From Lobosporangium transversale (lineage: Eukaryota > Mortierellomycota > Mortierellomycetes > Mortierellales > Mortierellaceae): DNA of 64,000 nt. Below the pieces are notes generated by a model, which did not search any database, was not told the DNA's origin, and saw only the letters and a list, made by a program, of their open reading frames with translations. The stretch lies in contig NW_019028980.1 of the NCBI RefSeq assembly GCF_002105155.1, positions 744,001 to 808,000 on the forward strand, given 5' to 3'. Shown in pieces: positions 10,301 through 22,000 of the stretch (the stretch's first letter is position 1; each line of letters opens with the position of its first letter). Position numbers and translations under genes: made by a program.

Positions 10301-10825
10301 CCAACGCGTCCTTTGAATTCAGCCGGTCTCCTTGGGCCATATCTCCATACTATGCCAAGCTATCCTGCTCTGCGCGGAGTCCCTCAACAGCAACCGTTTG
10401 CGACGCGTCCCCCACAGGTACCTCAACAGCACTCATCGCTGGTTCAAGCTTCTTTACATTGCTTCCAACGAGCGCCGGAGTCACCGCATCACTCGTCCCC
10501 AGGCCCCAGCTCATCAAGCGCCACTTTTAAATGGAAAGCAGACCGTGGAAAGCTTACGGTGGCAGATGCTTGGGAGGAGTTTCATGGACCTCTTGCGGCA
10601 TTCAAAAGACTGAACCCGAGTTGGCCAGTGAGTACGTCAGATCAAAGGGCTTACAATCGACGATATGAGTTGATTAGGCTGATCAGCGAAGCAGCGCAAA
10701 GGGAGGGCCGCAAGCCTGAAGACATTGTTGCTGAGTGGTCACAAGCAAATGAGGGAAAGACTATTAACTCGCTGTTAATATCTATGAAAGCTAGGGAGCA
10801 TGAGGATCCTGAAGATGGCCAATAA
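7369..10825 (+). CDS. Crypton/Ndc10-type tyrosine recombinase, four exons, apparently intact
   Basis: Exons 7369-7806, 7910-8372, 8470-9110 and 9212-10825 join in frame (1,051 aa; introns GT..AG). Order: a basic low-complexity N-terminus; a helical SAM-like core-binding part (about 135-175, TYLKAWQVFCTRE...); and a catalytic-like domain (about 420-640). The last has LLRDEDIRNL (Arg 441/446), an HxxR pair (THAGR, His578/Arg581), HLGRW (His600) and a candidate nucleophile Tyr613 (ESFYAP), the R-H-R-H-Y order of tyrosine recombinases as in Ndc10 domain II and fungal Cryptons. A Gln-rich coiled coil follows (about 815-875). The end (about 958-1025, WKADRGKLTVADAWEEF..) resembles a GCR1_C DNA-binding domain. 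Cryptons move by recombinase alone; kinetochore Ndc10 is a domesticated relative. Which of the two this is cannot be told from sequence alone. Confidence 0.82.
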
Positions 10826-11566
10826 ATGACAATACACTTCCCCGGTAGGTAACAACATCATATATAGAAACATATACGATAGTAACACCATATATAATAA
10901 TGCATATAATAATAAAATACTAAATGCGTTAATTGATTTGCCAAAAAAAAAAAAAAAAAAAAAAAAAAATGGTATGTTTGTAAGTCGCGCATTTGCGATC
11001 CGTTTGGCGTTTGGTAGCGTCTTAACGCGCTTTCTCCTCATTTCCGTTGAGGGAAATAAATGACGAATAATATGGAGTATGGAAGAAGGGAATGTTAGGT
11101 CAGATTAACTTGACCAGATGTGGTCTGTAAAAAGCTAAATAATACCAGAACAGCAAGGTAACTGAAATACTAATAATTGAAAAGGAAGGAATATACGCCG
11201 TTTTCACTACATTTTACTCATTCTGTGGTTTACATTGACTAAATATACGCCAAAATGGTTACACAAACAAGACACAGAGCAGTGACAGTCACAGTTCAAG
11301 ACACAGAGCACTCCCTGTCTTAATATTGATTCAGATTCGCTCTATATACTGTACTAGCTGTGTGAGAACTCAGTGGGAACCATAGGATGTAGGGAAAGAG
11401 AGATTCTCAGCCGGGGGTTGCATTTTTCCTTAGTCCCCAAAAAATAGGCTGCCAAACAATGGCAAAAATTACTGTATTTGGTATGGGCTGCCAAATAGAT
11501 TAATCCCTTATATTTTTCATTTATTGTTTTTTTTCTTTATTTTTTTTTTTTATTTTTTTTCCTCGT
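10826..11566. other. 3' flank of the Crypton-like gene
   Basis: A-rich; a 27-base poly-A ends at about 10969. A repeated AGACACAGAGCA occurs at about 11268 and 11303. The inverted motif at 11484-11506 lies here, with a partial extra copy (GGCTGCCAAAC) at about 11449. No gene is seen. Confidence 0.5.
11484..11506 (-). repeat. Right copy of the 23-bp inverted motif
   Basis: The reverse complement matches 22 of 23 bases of 3756-3778. The two copies face each other across 7.7 kb that includes the Crypton-like gene. Confidence 0.75.
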
Positions 11567-13345
11567 TTAAAGTGCTCCTCGCTCAACCCAAAACATTTTG
11601 GAGAAACCTGTGTAGCGATGAATGTTGCCAAGTTTGAACAGATCCAATTCGACTCTCGCACGTAGATAGATTCTCTTGTTAGGAGTAGCACTCATCATGA
11701 TGGCACTCGGGTGCAAGTACATGAACTGCACATCACTTGGCATATTACCCGCCACAATATCATATCGCTTGCCTGTGAAGGCATCTTCGACATAGACATT
11801 GACGACACCTGTCAAGCCCTTGCCGGATTCTGGGAATTCCCATGCAAATACATAGGGTGCTCCAACAAAAAACCGGACCTTATTTTCGATCCACCGTGTG
11901 ATATTGATCGTGCCCGCATCAATGACCTTAATGGGTGGGTTATAGCCTGGGTCGTCCATATGCTCGTTCCAAAGTTCAACATCCTCGTCGTTCTGGAAAA
12001 AATTGGGATCGATAGAGTGAGTATGATCGTGCTTCTCCTCATCTTCGTCGCCGTCCCTTTTCTCCTCGTGACTATGGGTTTTGGTCTCCTGCTGGTGTTG
12101 ATGTTCGTTTTCATGATCATTTTTAACCTCTTCCGTCTCAGTGGTATCGTCAGTGTTCACTCCCAATTCTCTCCCAGTAGGTGTGTACATATTGATTTCA
12201 TTCTCCTTTTCTATATCGTCCTCTACGCTTTGGTTTTCGTCCTCACGTTGTTGTTGATTAATAATGGGAGAAACTGGTGGCTCTTCACTGCTTTCATCAC
12301 TAATCGATTCAGTTCCTTCATAGCCAGCCTTGTCGCCATTAGTGCTAGCGATGACTTCATCCTCATTGGATTCTGATCTTTCTTCTCCATGAGATTGATC
12401 CTGAACATCGTCTTCCAGATGCGTGATATCTGAGTCCTTCTTTTCGAGTAGACTCTCAGTCGATACGTCCTTTAGATCTGGTTCTTCTTTCTGTTGTAGC
12501 TGCTGTAATTCGGCCACACCACCACCGCTGCCACCATTCAGAGGGATGGGAAAATCCGATGCAGGTGAAGGAGCCTTGACAGCGCGTAGATCCCGCGCGT
12601 GATCCTTTCGGATTATGATGGGGAAAACACTCTTCCGAACCAGGATCTTATTAGACCGGCCTTCGTAAGCGGTGATATAGAGTCGAGCCTGCGACCGAAT
12701 ATCTTTGAAAGGCTGTGCTGACGTCGTTGGTAATGAAGATGGGATTGCAGGTAGGTCAGTATCATTGGCGTCGCCCTGATGAACTCCATGGATAAATTCC
12801 TCAGGAATCTCTTCTACTTTTTCACCGTCGCCTTCCTGCTCCTGGACCAATTGTTCCTTTGTGATCAAATCATAGGGAACGATGACATCTACGAAGCGTT
12901 TAAGCGCTGATACATAACGAAGCGTAGGCCGTCGCGTGACTGTGATCGCCTCTGGGTTAGTCTCTGGGTCGACGGGGACGAAAGTAATATCGAATGTTGT
13001 ACGTGGTGGAAGATTCAGATCGACCCAACTCAAGCTTTGTAATGAACCTGAAATCCATTCATCATTAGGTTCCGGGTTTAGGATGTCAAAATCATACTTT
13101 GGTTGTTGGTGTTGGCGGGGATGAGAGTTTTTAGGCGTCTTTGATTCAGTGACTGTTGAGTTTGTATTATTAGAGGCGGGGGTTGGAGACGGAGTTGAAT
13201 TGGAAGGATCGGGATCTGCGCGAGGATGATGGGGATACGAACGCAAGCTGACCGGCATAGCCTGCACAGGAACCGGGGCCATCAGAGCCACGGAGAGAAG
13301 AGATGTTAGGCTGACAAGACCTAGGGATATCCTTATCGCCTTCAT
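11567..13345 (-). CDS. Secreted surface protein with Kre9/Knh1-like N-terminal domain
   Basis: Single exon, 592 aa. I take the ATG at 13345 because a clear signal peptide follows (MKAIRISLGLVSLTSLLSV, likely cleaved after VQA); an upstream in-frame ATG would put low-complexity sequence in front of it. After a Ser/Thr/Pro-rich linker, residues of about 75-240 (ILNPEPNDEWISGSLQSLSW) resemble the Kre9/Knh1 fold of fungal cell-wall and GPI-type proteins. The middle 200 residues are acidic and disordered, with a His-rich segment (HQHQQETKTHSHEEK). A second folded domain (WIENKVRFF..YVFAWEFPESG) ends the protein. No GPI signal is evident, so it is probably secreted or wall-bound; its role is unknown. 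Confidence 0.7.
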   Translation of the reverse strand: MKAIRISLGLVSLTSLLSVALMAPVPVQAMPVSLRSYPHHPRADPDPSNSTPSPTPASNNTNSTVTESKTPKNSHPRQHQQPKYDFDILNPEPNDEWISGSLQSLSWVDLNLPPRTTFDITFVPVDPETNPEAITVTRRPTLRYVSALKRFVDVIVPYDLITKEQLVQEQEGDGEKVEEIPEEFIHGVHQGDANDTDLPAIPSSLPTTSAQPFKDIRSQARLYITAYEGRSNKILVRKSVFPIIIRKDHARDLRAVKAPSPASDFPIPLNGGSGGGVAELQQLQQKEEPDLKDVSTESLLEKKDSDITHLEDDVQDQSHGEERSESNEDEVIASTNGDKAGYEGTESISDESSEEPPVSPIINQQQREDENQSVEDDIEKENEINMYTPTGRELGVNTDDTTETEEVKNDHENEHQHQQETKTHSHEEKRDGDEDEEKHDHTHSIDPNFFQNDEDVELWNEHMDDPGYNPPIKVIDAGTINITRWIENKVRFFVGAPYVFAWEFPESGKGLTGVVNVYVEDAFTGKRYDIVAGNMPSDVQFMYLHPSAIMMSATPNKRIYLRARVELDLFKLGNIHRYTGFSKMFWVERGAL

Positions 13346-14563
13346 GACGGGATGTGAAAATATAGGTTGTGTGCGTAAAAAAGATTTGTCGTATGCAAAA
13401 AGAGAAATGTCGTATATAAAAGGAAGAGGCGGGGGTGGGAGTATTAATAGTAGTAAAGGAAAAAAATAGGTTTGAAACGGCAAGATCGGTGGAAGAAACA
13501 CACTAGTAACGGAAAAACTATAGAAAAAATATAAATAAACTGCTAGAAAACAAAGACTATAAAAGGATCGGTGAGTGAATAGTAAGAAGAGTTTGAGGAT
13601 GGATACTGTTCTTCTCTTTTAAGAAATATATTTAAAAAAAAAAGAGGTACAAGCCGTTGAAAGGAAATAAAAGGGGAAAGGAGAATTAGTTTAAATAATA
13701 ATAAATGACTCGCGTGGCAAGTATTGTTTAAAATTAAAATAGAATAGAACAGAATAGAATAAAAAGAAGAGAAAAAGGGGATGTAGACATTAAAGATGCA
13801 GTATATGCGTGTGAATGGTAATTAAGAAAATGAATGGGGATGACAGAGATGAGAATGTGGAGTTAAAGAGCGGAAAGAAGAGAAAGAAGGTGTGCGAGAG
13901 AGAGAAAGAGAGAAAGAGAGAGAGAAGAGAGAGCGATGGATGAGAGAAGAGAAAGTAAAATAAACGTGCCAATCAGATGTGAATCTTTGGTTTGTGCCTC
14001 CAATTGTATGTACGGTTAATATATTCAAATGTTTTTATCCCCTGCCTTTTCCTCTTTTTTTATTTTTATTCTGATCGGCTCTCAAAAAATAGAAAAGAAA
14101 AAAAAAGAAATGGCACCACCCTGATGGACTGTAAACAACTCTTCCGGATGAACAATATGATATGAACAGCGCCTCATCTCATGCAAAGTACTAATTGAAC
14201 TAATACAAGGTTCGCCATCTTTCTATTACCCCCTTTGCCATTCACATTAGCAAGCAAGCATGGACTTTTTGTACTTGTCTACTTTGGAAGTTTAGTCTGT
14301 TATAAATACATCTCTCTCTTTCACAGCAGGATATCTCGATAACGTACAGGTTTTACATTGATAGTCAGCAGGGCTACGCCCTTATTCTCAGCGTTTCTTC
14401 AGAGCTTGTTACTGCTCTCACAACAGACAAATAAGCATTTTCACATTAATGTTACCCTTTTTGAGACAAAAAAAAAAAAAAAAAAAACGTGATCTGAGCT
14501 GTTGTTTTGAAACTCTTTTTATATTTTTTATTTTTCTCTTTCATTGTATCCATTTCTTCTGTC
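13346..14563. other. Divergent promoter region
   Basis: Upstream region of both the secreted-protein gene and the EFM4-like gene. It contains a GA-rich microsatellite at 13895-13935 and a poly-A run at 14468-14486. No gene is seen. Confidence 0.5.
13895..13935 (+). repeat. GA-rich microsatellite
   Basis: Alternating GAGA and GAAA units with few interruptions. Confidence 0.8.
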
Positions 14564-15816
14564 ATGTCGAACGAATCAACCATTCCAGCTCCTGACTTCG
14601 GACCATCGAGGCTTGGTACTCAGAGCTAGTAAGTAGACCAATGATTCTTTGTTTCGAAAGTACTTTGAAAAAAGAAAAGAAAGTGTACAAATTCATATAC
14701 ATATACATATATATATATATGTTTTAAATTTTTCTAAACTTTTTTTTTTTTTTTTTTTTTTTGCAACTTAGCTGGGACTCAGTATATAACAGAGAGGTGG
14801 ACAATTACAAGGATCATGGGGATATTGGCGAGATCTGGTACGGATGGGCATAGCAGACTGAAAAAAAAGAATTCATGCTTATTTCATGAATAACTGGAAT
14901 CCTAATCAAGATTTCTTATTATCTGATTTGTTACAAAAAAAAAAAAAAAAAAAAAAAAAGGTTTGGCGAGGATAGTGCCATGAAGATGGTCGATTGGGTT
15001 GAAGAAAACTATGACTCTGTAAAAGAAACTTGTTCAATTTTAGATCTAGGCTGTGGTAATGGTCATCTCCTCCTGGATCTTGCAGAGCTCGGATTCGAGG
15101 ATCTGACTGGAATCGATTATTCACCTGCTGCGATTCAACTGGCTCGTACCATCGCGAAAGACAAAGAACTAGATCATATCATTAAATATGAGACGGTCGA
15201 TTTTTTAGCAGAGAAGGCAACACTTGAATGGTGCACTCGACAACAGACTAGTGCTACTGAAGAAAAACAGCAGCCTAAAAAGTTTACAGTATTGCTTGAT
15301 AAAGGAACTTATGATGCTATTAGTCTGCACCAAAAGAAAAAACAAGATAGTGCAGACGCCGCTACTGCTGCTGCTTCTCAGGTCGCTGTACAACAACAAC
15401 AACAAGGGGATGGACAGGGCCTAGAAAATGAAAATGAAGCAAGATCAATGGAAGGGGAGGAAGAAGAGGATATTATACTGGCAGAAAATGACAGTGACTT
15501 GGAGGAATTGGCGGATCGTTATCCCAAGCGTGTTGCTTTGATGATGCAGGATGATGGACGGCTATTGATCACCTCTTGCAACTGGACACAGGCTGAACTG
15601 ATTAAGCGCTTTTCACAATGTATGTCAATTACCTCTTCCTTTTTTCCTTTTTTATGCTCATTAAGTTCCAGGATAGTTGCTGACACAAAGATTTGTTATC
15701 CTTGACGCGTAGACTTCGATTATGAATCGCATCTCAAGTATCCGACGTTTACTTTTGGTGGTGTCAAGGGTCAGACAATTTCCAGTGTTATCTTTAAAAA
15801 AAAATCTTCGGCATAG
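14564..15816 (+). CDS. EFM4: Protein-lysine N-methyltransferase EFM4/METTL10-type
   Basis: Exons 14564-14628, 14772-14837, 14961-15619 and 15713-15816 join in frame (297 aa). The product matches the EFM4/METTL10 family throughout: SRLGTQSYWD, GDIGEIWFGED, the SAM-binding motif I LDLGCGNG (residues 71-78), GIDYSPAAIQLA, and an FTVLLDKGTYDAI segment. In yeast EFM4 methylates Lys316 of elongation factor 1A; METTL10 does the equivalent in animals, so a cytosolic role on eEF1A is expected. A Gln- and Glu-rich insert of about 60 residues (about 155-205) is unusual for the family. Intron 2 ends with about 24 A directly before the AG, instead of a pyrimidine tract. Confidence 0.9.
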
Positions 15817-16052
15817 AGACGATTTCATAGAACTAAGAATCTACACATATAATGAACACATTCTTGTATTTCTGTAACTTTAAGTAGGTCAAATATGTCA
15901 AAATAACATGTATTTTTTTTTTTTTTTTTTCTCTTTGTACTAATGACTACGAATTATAGTGCAGTGGTAAGAACAAAAGAAAAAAAAAAAAAAAAAAAAA
16001 AAGGTAAAAGAAACGTAATGGGACAAAAATAAGATGGAGTGGGGGGTCATAT

Positions 16053-17179
16053 TTAAATCTCGTCAATATCGAACTCGACATCAAGCTCGTCTTCGCTACC
16101 CTGGAAGGTATCGGTTTCGTTGATTTTGGCTGTATTTGGAGGTTAAGGAATGAAGAAAAAAAAAATTAGATATTGCATTTCTTGGTTAATTGATAAAATA
16201 AAAACAAAAGTATTATCATGAATTCATTACCGCTTTCGGGCAACTCGCCATATGCCTTCAAGTTACGAGCTTCTTCAGTGTTATACTTGAGAATGACGTC
16301 CGCCTTGTCGTCTTGGAAATCACGGAGAGAAATAAGAATGATGTCTCCCTGATTGATCCAGACCTATTATATGTTTCATTTTGGAATGAACAAGAGCCAC
16401 AAACAAGTTGAACTTTTAATTAGTGAAGCCTGTTTGACAGATAGGGGCTGCATGCGCCGCATTCCTTGTAATAAAACTGCGGCTCTCTCTCTTTTTTTTT
16501 TTTTTTTTTTGTTTTTCTTTCTCAAACAAAACGTTGCGTATTTTTGCGGATTAGCGTGGGGTGAGCATGTGCATCTTGGAGAGAGTTCATGCTCTGTGCC
16601 TGATTGATGACAGATGACACTAGAAGCGCACAGACAGTGTATTTTTGGAAAAAATCAAAAATTAGGCCACAAATGGGATATTGAGGTATACCTTTTTTCT
16701 CATCTTTCCACGAATATGTGCTAGCCTTTTTTCGCCATCAAAGCATTGGGCCTCTACACGACCGTTTCCGAGCATCTTGAGGACTTGAGCATATTCTTTT
16801 TAATCATTTAGGGTCAAAAGGCGAAATGTTAGGAGAGTATACAGGATAAAGATGTCATGATACATCATCATCGCTTTTTTCTTTCTTGTTTGGTTTGTCA
16901 TCTGAGTATCAGCTTTTAGGTATACTATTTCCACTGATGTAATGTCTTTTTTACCTTGTCCATCTTCCTTGAAGACCAACTCACGCTTCTCGCCTTCGTT
17001 CTCGTTTTTTCCACGTCTTCTGTTCTTTCCTCCCTATTTTCAACAAATCGAAGCATGTGACACTATATGTTAATGATAGCACAAGACAAAGAGGTAAACA
17101 AAGAAAAAAAAAAAAAAAAAGTCCGGAATCAAGAACTAAAGATTGTAGAGAGACGCACCTTTCCTTTATTCTTTGGCAT
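16053..17179 (-). CDS. TIF11: Translation initiation factor eIF1A, five exons
   Basis: Exons 17179-17159, 17033-16955, 16795-16692, 16363-16231 and 16129-16053 (137 aa). The product is eIF1A: basic N-terminal tail ([18 protein letters not shown]), the OB fold with [20 protein letters not shown] and [20 protein letters not shown], a [14 protein letters not shown] strand, and an acidic C-terminal tail ending EFDIDEI, which in yeast binds eIF5B. It promotes scanning and start-codon selection on the 40S subunit. The first coding exon is only 7 codons. The long third intron (16364-16691) holds a T-run. It is divergent from the twin-CX9C gene at 17957, with a 777-bp shared upstream region. Confidence 0.95.
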
Positions 17180-17956
17180 GATTGTTTAATCCTGTAGAAT
17201 AATATCGTTTGTTATTTGTTTCGGGTCGAGAAGAAAAAGCGAGAGTAATAATGAGAAAGAAATAAAAAAAAGAGAAAGGGAGAGGGAGATATATATTATG
17301 ATTAGATACTGATCCTTTCAGAGGATTTCTTGAGTCGTGATGTGAAGAAGAGAAAGAAGAATCCCTTTAAAGTATGAGAATGTATATATCCGTCATTGGT
17401 TCACTCTTCAAAAAAAAAAGAAAAAAAAATATGTCCTTCCTGCTGTCCAGGGCAATTCCAAGTATGACATAACATCCGCAGTAGTTGATGCAGGAAAAAA
17501 AAAAAAAAAAAAAAAAAAGAAATGAAATAAACCCCTGCTCTTCACACAAGCATAATAATGAGTAAAAAAATAAAACGAAATAAAAAAAAAAAGGCTGCAT
17601 CCAAGGGGAATCGGATTATTGTCGTTTTCTACATGGTTGTCTGTAATACAAACTGAAAAAGGGATTTTTTTTTTTTTTTTTTTTTGCTTGACGTACGATT
17701 ATCGAGGATGGTTAAAGAAAGGATGTGAAATTAGATCAATCGAACGTTTTTATTTTTCCCTTGTTTACACTCAGACCCCCTCACTCTTTGGCTTCTATGC
17801 TGTGGGATGAACTAAACTCAAGAACCGCAGTCAAAAAAAAAAATTGGTGACATCACATTGTTTTATCATGTGACTTAGGATCCAATTATGTGGAATTAAC
17901 ACATCTTTACTTTTTGTAGCATTTTTTTTATTCATTGCTTCAAAAAAAAAAAAAAG

Positions 17957-18349
17957 ATGTCTAAACCTCGGAGGACGGTCGCTGCATTCTCAGCAAGCAT
18001 TGCTACTTGTGCATCTACTGTAATATGAAGTCTGTTTACTTTACTATAACAATCCAAAGAAAAACAGAAACAAAAAAAAAACCTCTACTTGTATCTGATA
18101 AGCAGTGACTTGTACATAATACAAAAATCCATATCTTTAGGCCACTGCATATGGCGCATGTATCTCCGCAACCATGAACGACGTTCATAAAGGTGTCTGC
18201 GAAAAAGAGTTTTTGGCTTTCAAGGAGTGTGTCCAAGCTTCTGTAGGTCTACCTACCCTCATATGCAAATTGTATTTTATTATTAATATTATTATTGGTA
18301 ACAAACTAACCCAATTTACTGTATTTTTTAGATGAAACGCAAATGGTAA
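17957..18349 (+). CDS. Twin CX9C protein, NDUFAF8-like, three exons
   Basis: Exons 17957-18019, 18141-18242 and 18332-18349 give a 60-residue protein too short for length-filtered gene finding. Cys18-Cys28 and Cys41-Cys51 are each CX9C, the coiled-coil-helix fold imported into the mitochondrial intermembrane space by the Mia40 relay. The arrangement TAYGACI then CEKEFLAFKEC resembles the complex I assembly factor NDUFAF8 (partner of NDUFAF5). Family assignment rests on this short pattern, so another small CX9C protein is possible. The last exon codes for only five residues (MKRKW). It converges on the gene ending at 18659. Confidence 0.7.
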
Positions 18350-18658
18350 ACTAAAAGTCCAGCAACGTGGTCGAGTAAAAGATAATGTTCATTGTAAATT
18401 AGCAAGGTCCTCCTCTCTGAGTAATAAAGGGAAATATAGTTGCAGGCCATCACTTTAATATATATTTTTTTGTTGTATACAAGATCTTCTTTGGGACTAA
18501 GAAAAAAAAACAAAACTGAGATAATAATCAATAATTCTTCGGCGGTGGAGGCGATCAATCCAACTAGGTAGATTAGAAAGCAATGGGAAAGAATGATTAA
18601 AATCACAAGAAAAAGAAATCGTGGAGCCCAAGATCAATTTTTTTATTTTTATTTTTTC

Positions 18659-19023
18659 TTATACCTGCATCTCCTGGATCTTGATATCGTACAAGGACTC
18701 AATGTCTTCCAGGGTCTGTTTCTGCCCTGGATCACAAAGATTAATCACTAATGTGCGCAGTCCTGATCGTCCAAATGGACCAAACGACGATATGTAGTAT
18801 GCAGCACGTCTGGACATCTCATAATTGATCATCAAGGATGAATAATCCAGATCTAGATTGTCCATCAAAGTCAATTCAGAAACCAGAATACAAGGATCTG
18901 GACCATTGAATTGTCGTGCCACTTCAGTATTATCCGCCAAACTCCACTAATCATAGGAAAGAAGAAGAAAAAAAAAAGATTGTTGTGAATTAGCAGGTTT
19001 TGCGGATTAAAATCGTTTATCAG

Positions 19024-19055
<32 letters not shown>

Positions 19056-22000
19056 TACAGCAGAGAGTACAGGCAACTTGTGTGCAGCAAGCTTGGCCGT
19101 CAATGCTTCTGTCGTGCTCTGAGACTGTGTTAGGATCACAGTGTGCGAAATGTTCGGATTCTTCGTCAAGATCTGCATCAACACCTCCCACTTGTGATCT
19201 CTAGGTGCTGTCGATTCAACCTTCTGATTCTTATCATCACTTGCTTCCTTTTCCTTTTCTTCTTCTTTCTCTCCACCCTTCTCTTTCTCTTTCTCTTTCT
19301 CATTCGCGCCAACTACTGCTGAAGAAGAAGATGGCGATGATGAGGATGGAATTGATACATAATAATGTTCACTCCACTGCATTGTTAGTTCATCTGCTCT
19401 CCGGACAACTGCATCTGCTCTAAAGTGCCGATCTTTGATCACTTGAATCTTGGGCTCGATCCGTCCTGTCATCAAAATCACTTGAGCATCCCGCGCTAAA
19501 AGCCCCAAGAATTGCTTGAATGAATCAAAATCAACCAACTCTGCGACTCGCATCGAGATCACTACGGTACCGATAGCTTTCATATCTAATACATTATTCC
19601 TAACTGCCTCCAGCAGCGGACCAAGCGTTGTTACCACCACTTGCTTGGGTTGTTCGGGATCTATAAGGACGGATGTTTTATCCGTATCCTTAGCCATGTC
19701 CGTTGTGAGGAGAATAGCCTCCAGTCCTGGAGTTTCTTTGAACCATATCTGGAAATCTTCGTGGACCTTCTGTGGCTTGACACCGTCCGAACAGACGACA
19801 AGTGCTTGACAGTGCTTCTGGGTCAAAGCTGCTGAGGAAAGTTTCTGTAACAAGGCAATGGCCAAGGTATTGGTACGATCATTTTGGGATTGAGATTGCG
19901 CTATTAGGTCTTTGCCCTGCTGGAATGGTTCCATGATCATCTTTTGAATATTGGAAGGTTTCTCAAGTCTGGCACAAAAAATAAAACTATTAGCCCTGAT
20001 CCATTCTCATTGAGTATCGAAACATTTAAAAAGCAAGGGTGGGGTTTTTTTTTCAAGATTGATGACATACCCAGCCCTCGCAATGCTAGCCATGACAACA
20101 GGGTTAAGATTCATCTCCTTCCAAGTCATCTGGCACTCGAGTGAATCTGAAAACATTGGCGCCTACATACGCGTTGAGAAATAGGAGTTTTGAATAGGGT
20201 CAGGATGAATTCCCTTAAAAAATTAAAATAAAAGATGATTCTCTTTATCTGACATTCATGTGCAGATTCCAAAAATACCAAAATTAAATAAAAAAAAAAA
20301 TAATAATAATAAATAAAAAATGTAAATGATGAAGAAAATCTCACTAATCTTTACGTACAAAGCCTCTTGGTTCTCTAGGCTTTGAGGATTTGTTTCCCCT
20401 TGCAGACTTGTCAAACTGTCCTCTTGCCTCAGAAGAACCGTGTTGTTGTCCATCAGAGGGCTGTCCATACTGATTCGAATATGATCCAGACCTGGGGCCC
20501 CTAGGATTCTCTGAACGAGGTCCTCTTTGATAGTTGCTCTGACGCGCATCCCACGACTGATCTGATTCAGAGCCCTGGAACCTTCGGCCACCACCACCTC
20601 GGCCACCACCGAATCTCACATCACCTCCGCCACTACCGAATCTCGCATCACCTCCGCCACTACCGAATCTCGCATCACCTCCGCCACCACCAAATCTCGC
20701 ATCACCTCTATCATTCGCAAATCTACCTCCACCACGTCCGCGCCCAGAAGAGCTCCTGTCGAACCTTTGAGGCCCATTTCCTCCGTAGCTTTGCGTGTCA
20801 CCACCCCAGCTTTGCGTGTCACCACCCCAGCTTCTAGTGGGCTGTGAATCGGTATCTTCACCCCACTTCACATCCGTTCCCCCTCCTGAGCTCTCCACAG
20901 GCGAATCTCCCCAGCCATCATTACCCCCTTTTACCACAGGTGCTTCGCCCCAACCTTCCTCCTTCACAGCTGTTGGGGTATCACTAGTATTTGCCTCGTC
21001 ATTCGTAGGCGCAGGTGGGGCGTCCCAACTATTGCTGTTTGCGCCTGCAGACGTGCTACCACGAGAACCGCCTCTATTTGCCGCAGATCCACCTGCACGA
21101 CCTCCTCTCGGTGGTCTAGATGAACCTCTTGATGAGGAGTAGCCACGGCCAGTAGTAGTGGTAGTAGCAGTGGAAGCTGATTGGTCACCCCAACCACTAT
21201 TCTCTGTAGCTGACTGGTCGCCCCAGCCACTATTCTCCGTAGTTGTAGTAGCAGGAGCAGAATCCCCCCAGCTATCGCCCGATGCAGAAGTGGCATCCTT
21301 TGCGTTGGTTTCGGAGTTATAGGGAGGTCCTGCTGAAGCACCTTTTTTCTTGAAATCTTGTTTACCCTTGGAAGCTGGGCCTCTCTTGGAGTTGGAACGA
21401 GGACCAGCAGTAGAATCTCCCTGACTGGCGTTGGCGTCAGCTTCAACGTTGTCCTGACTGGGGGTCTGGTCGCCTGTGTTCCGGCTCTCTGCATCCTGGT
21501 TCGACTCTTGGTTTTGATTTTGGCTCTGGTTTTTGCTCTTGTTCTTGGGCCCTCTCTTCGTCTGCTCCTTACGCTCCTTCGAGGACGCTCTACTGTTTCT
21601 ATTGGGACTGGCAGAAACAGTCGAGATTTCTTCTTCATCCTTGTTTTTGTTCCTTTTGCTCGGCTTGCGTTTCTTTGGTGCTGCAGAATCCGATGGAGTG
21701 GCGGTATCAGTGGCAGGTGACACAGTCGCATCCTCGATAGCCTCTTTGTTCTTGGGTTGTCCCGAAGTTTGTTCTCCGCCCGCGGAACGAGGTGCACGAG
21801 ACGGCTTGCTAGTCTTTTTGGTTTGTTCACCGCTTGAAGGCTCGCTCTTTAGGCATATGCAGGCATTATAAGAAATAGGCGATGTTACTTGGCCGTATGA
21901 GAATTATGTCGACAACAATAGCAAAACTACAAAAGTAACTCTTAAACACTTACAACAGCTGGCTGTTCTGCTGCAGTAGCCCATCCGGAAGGAATTGAGC

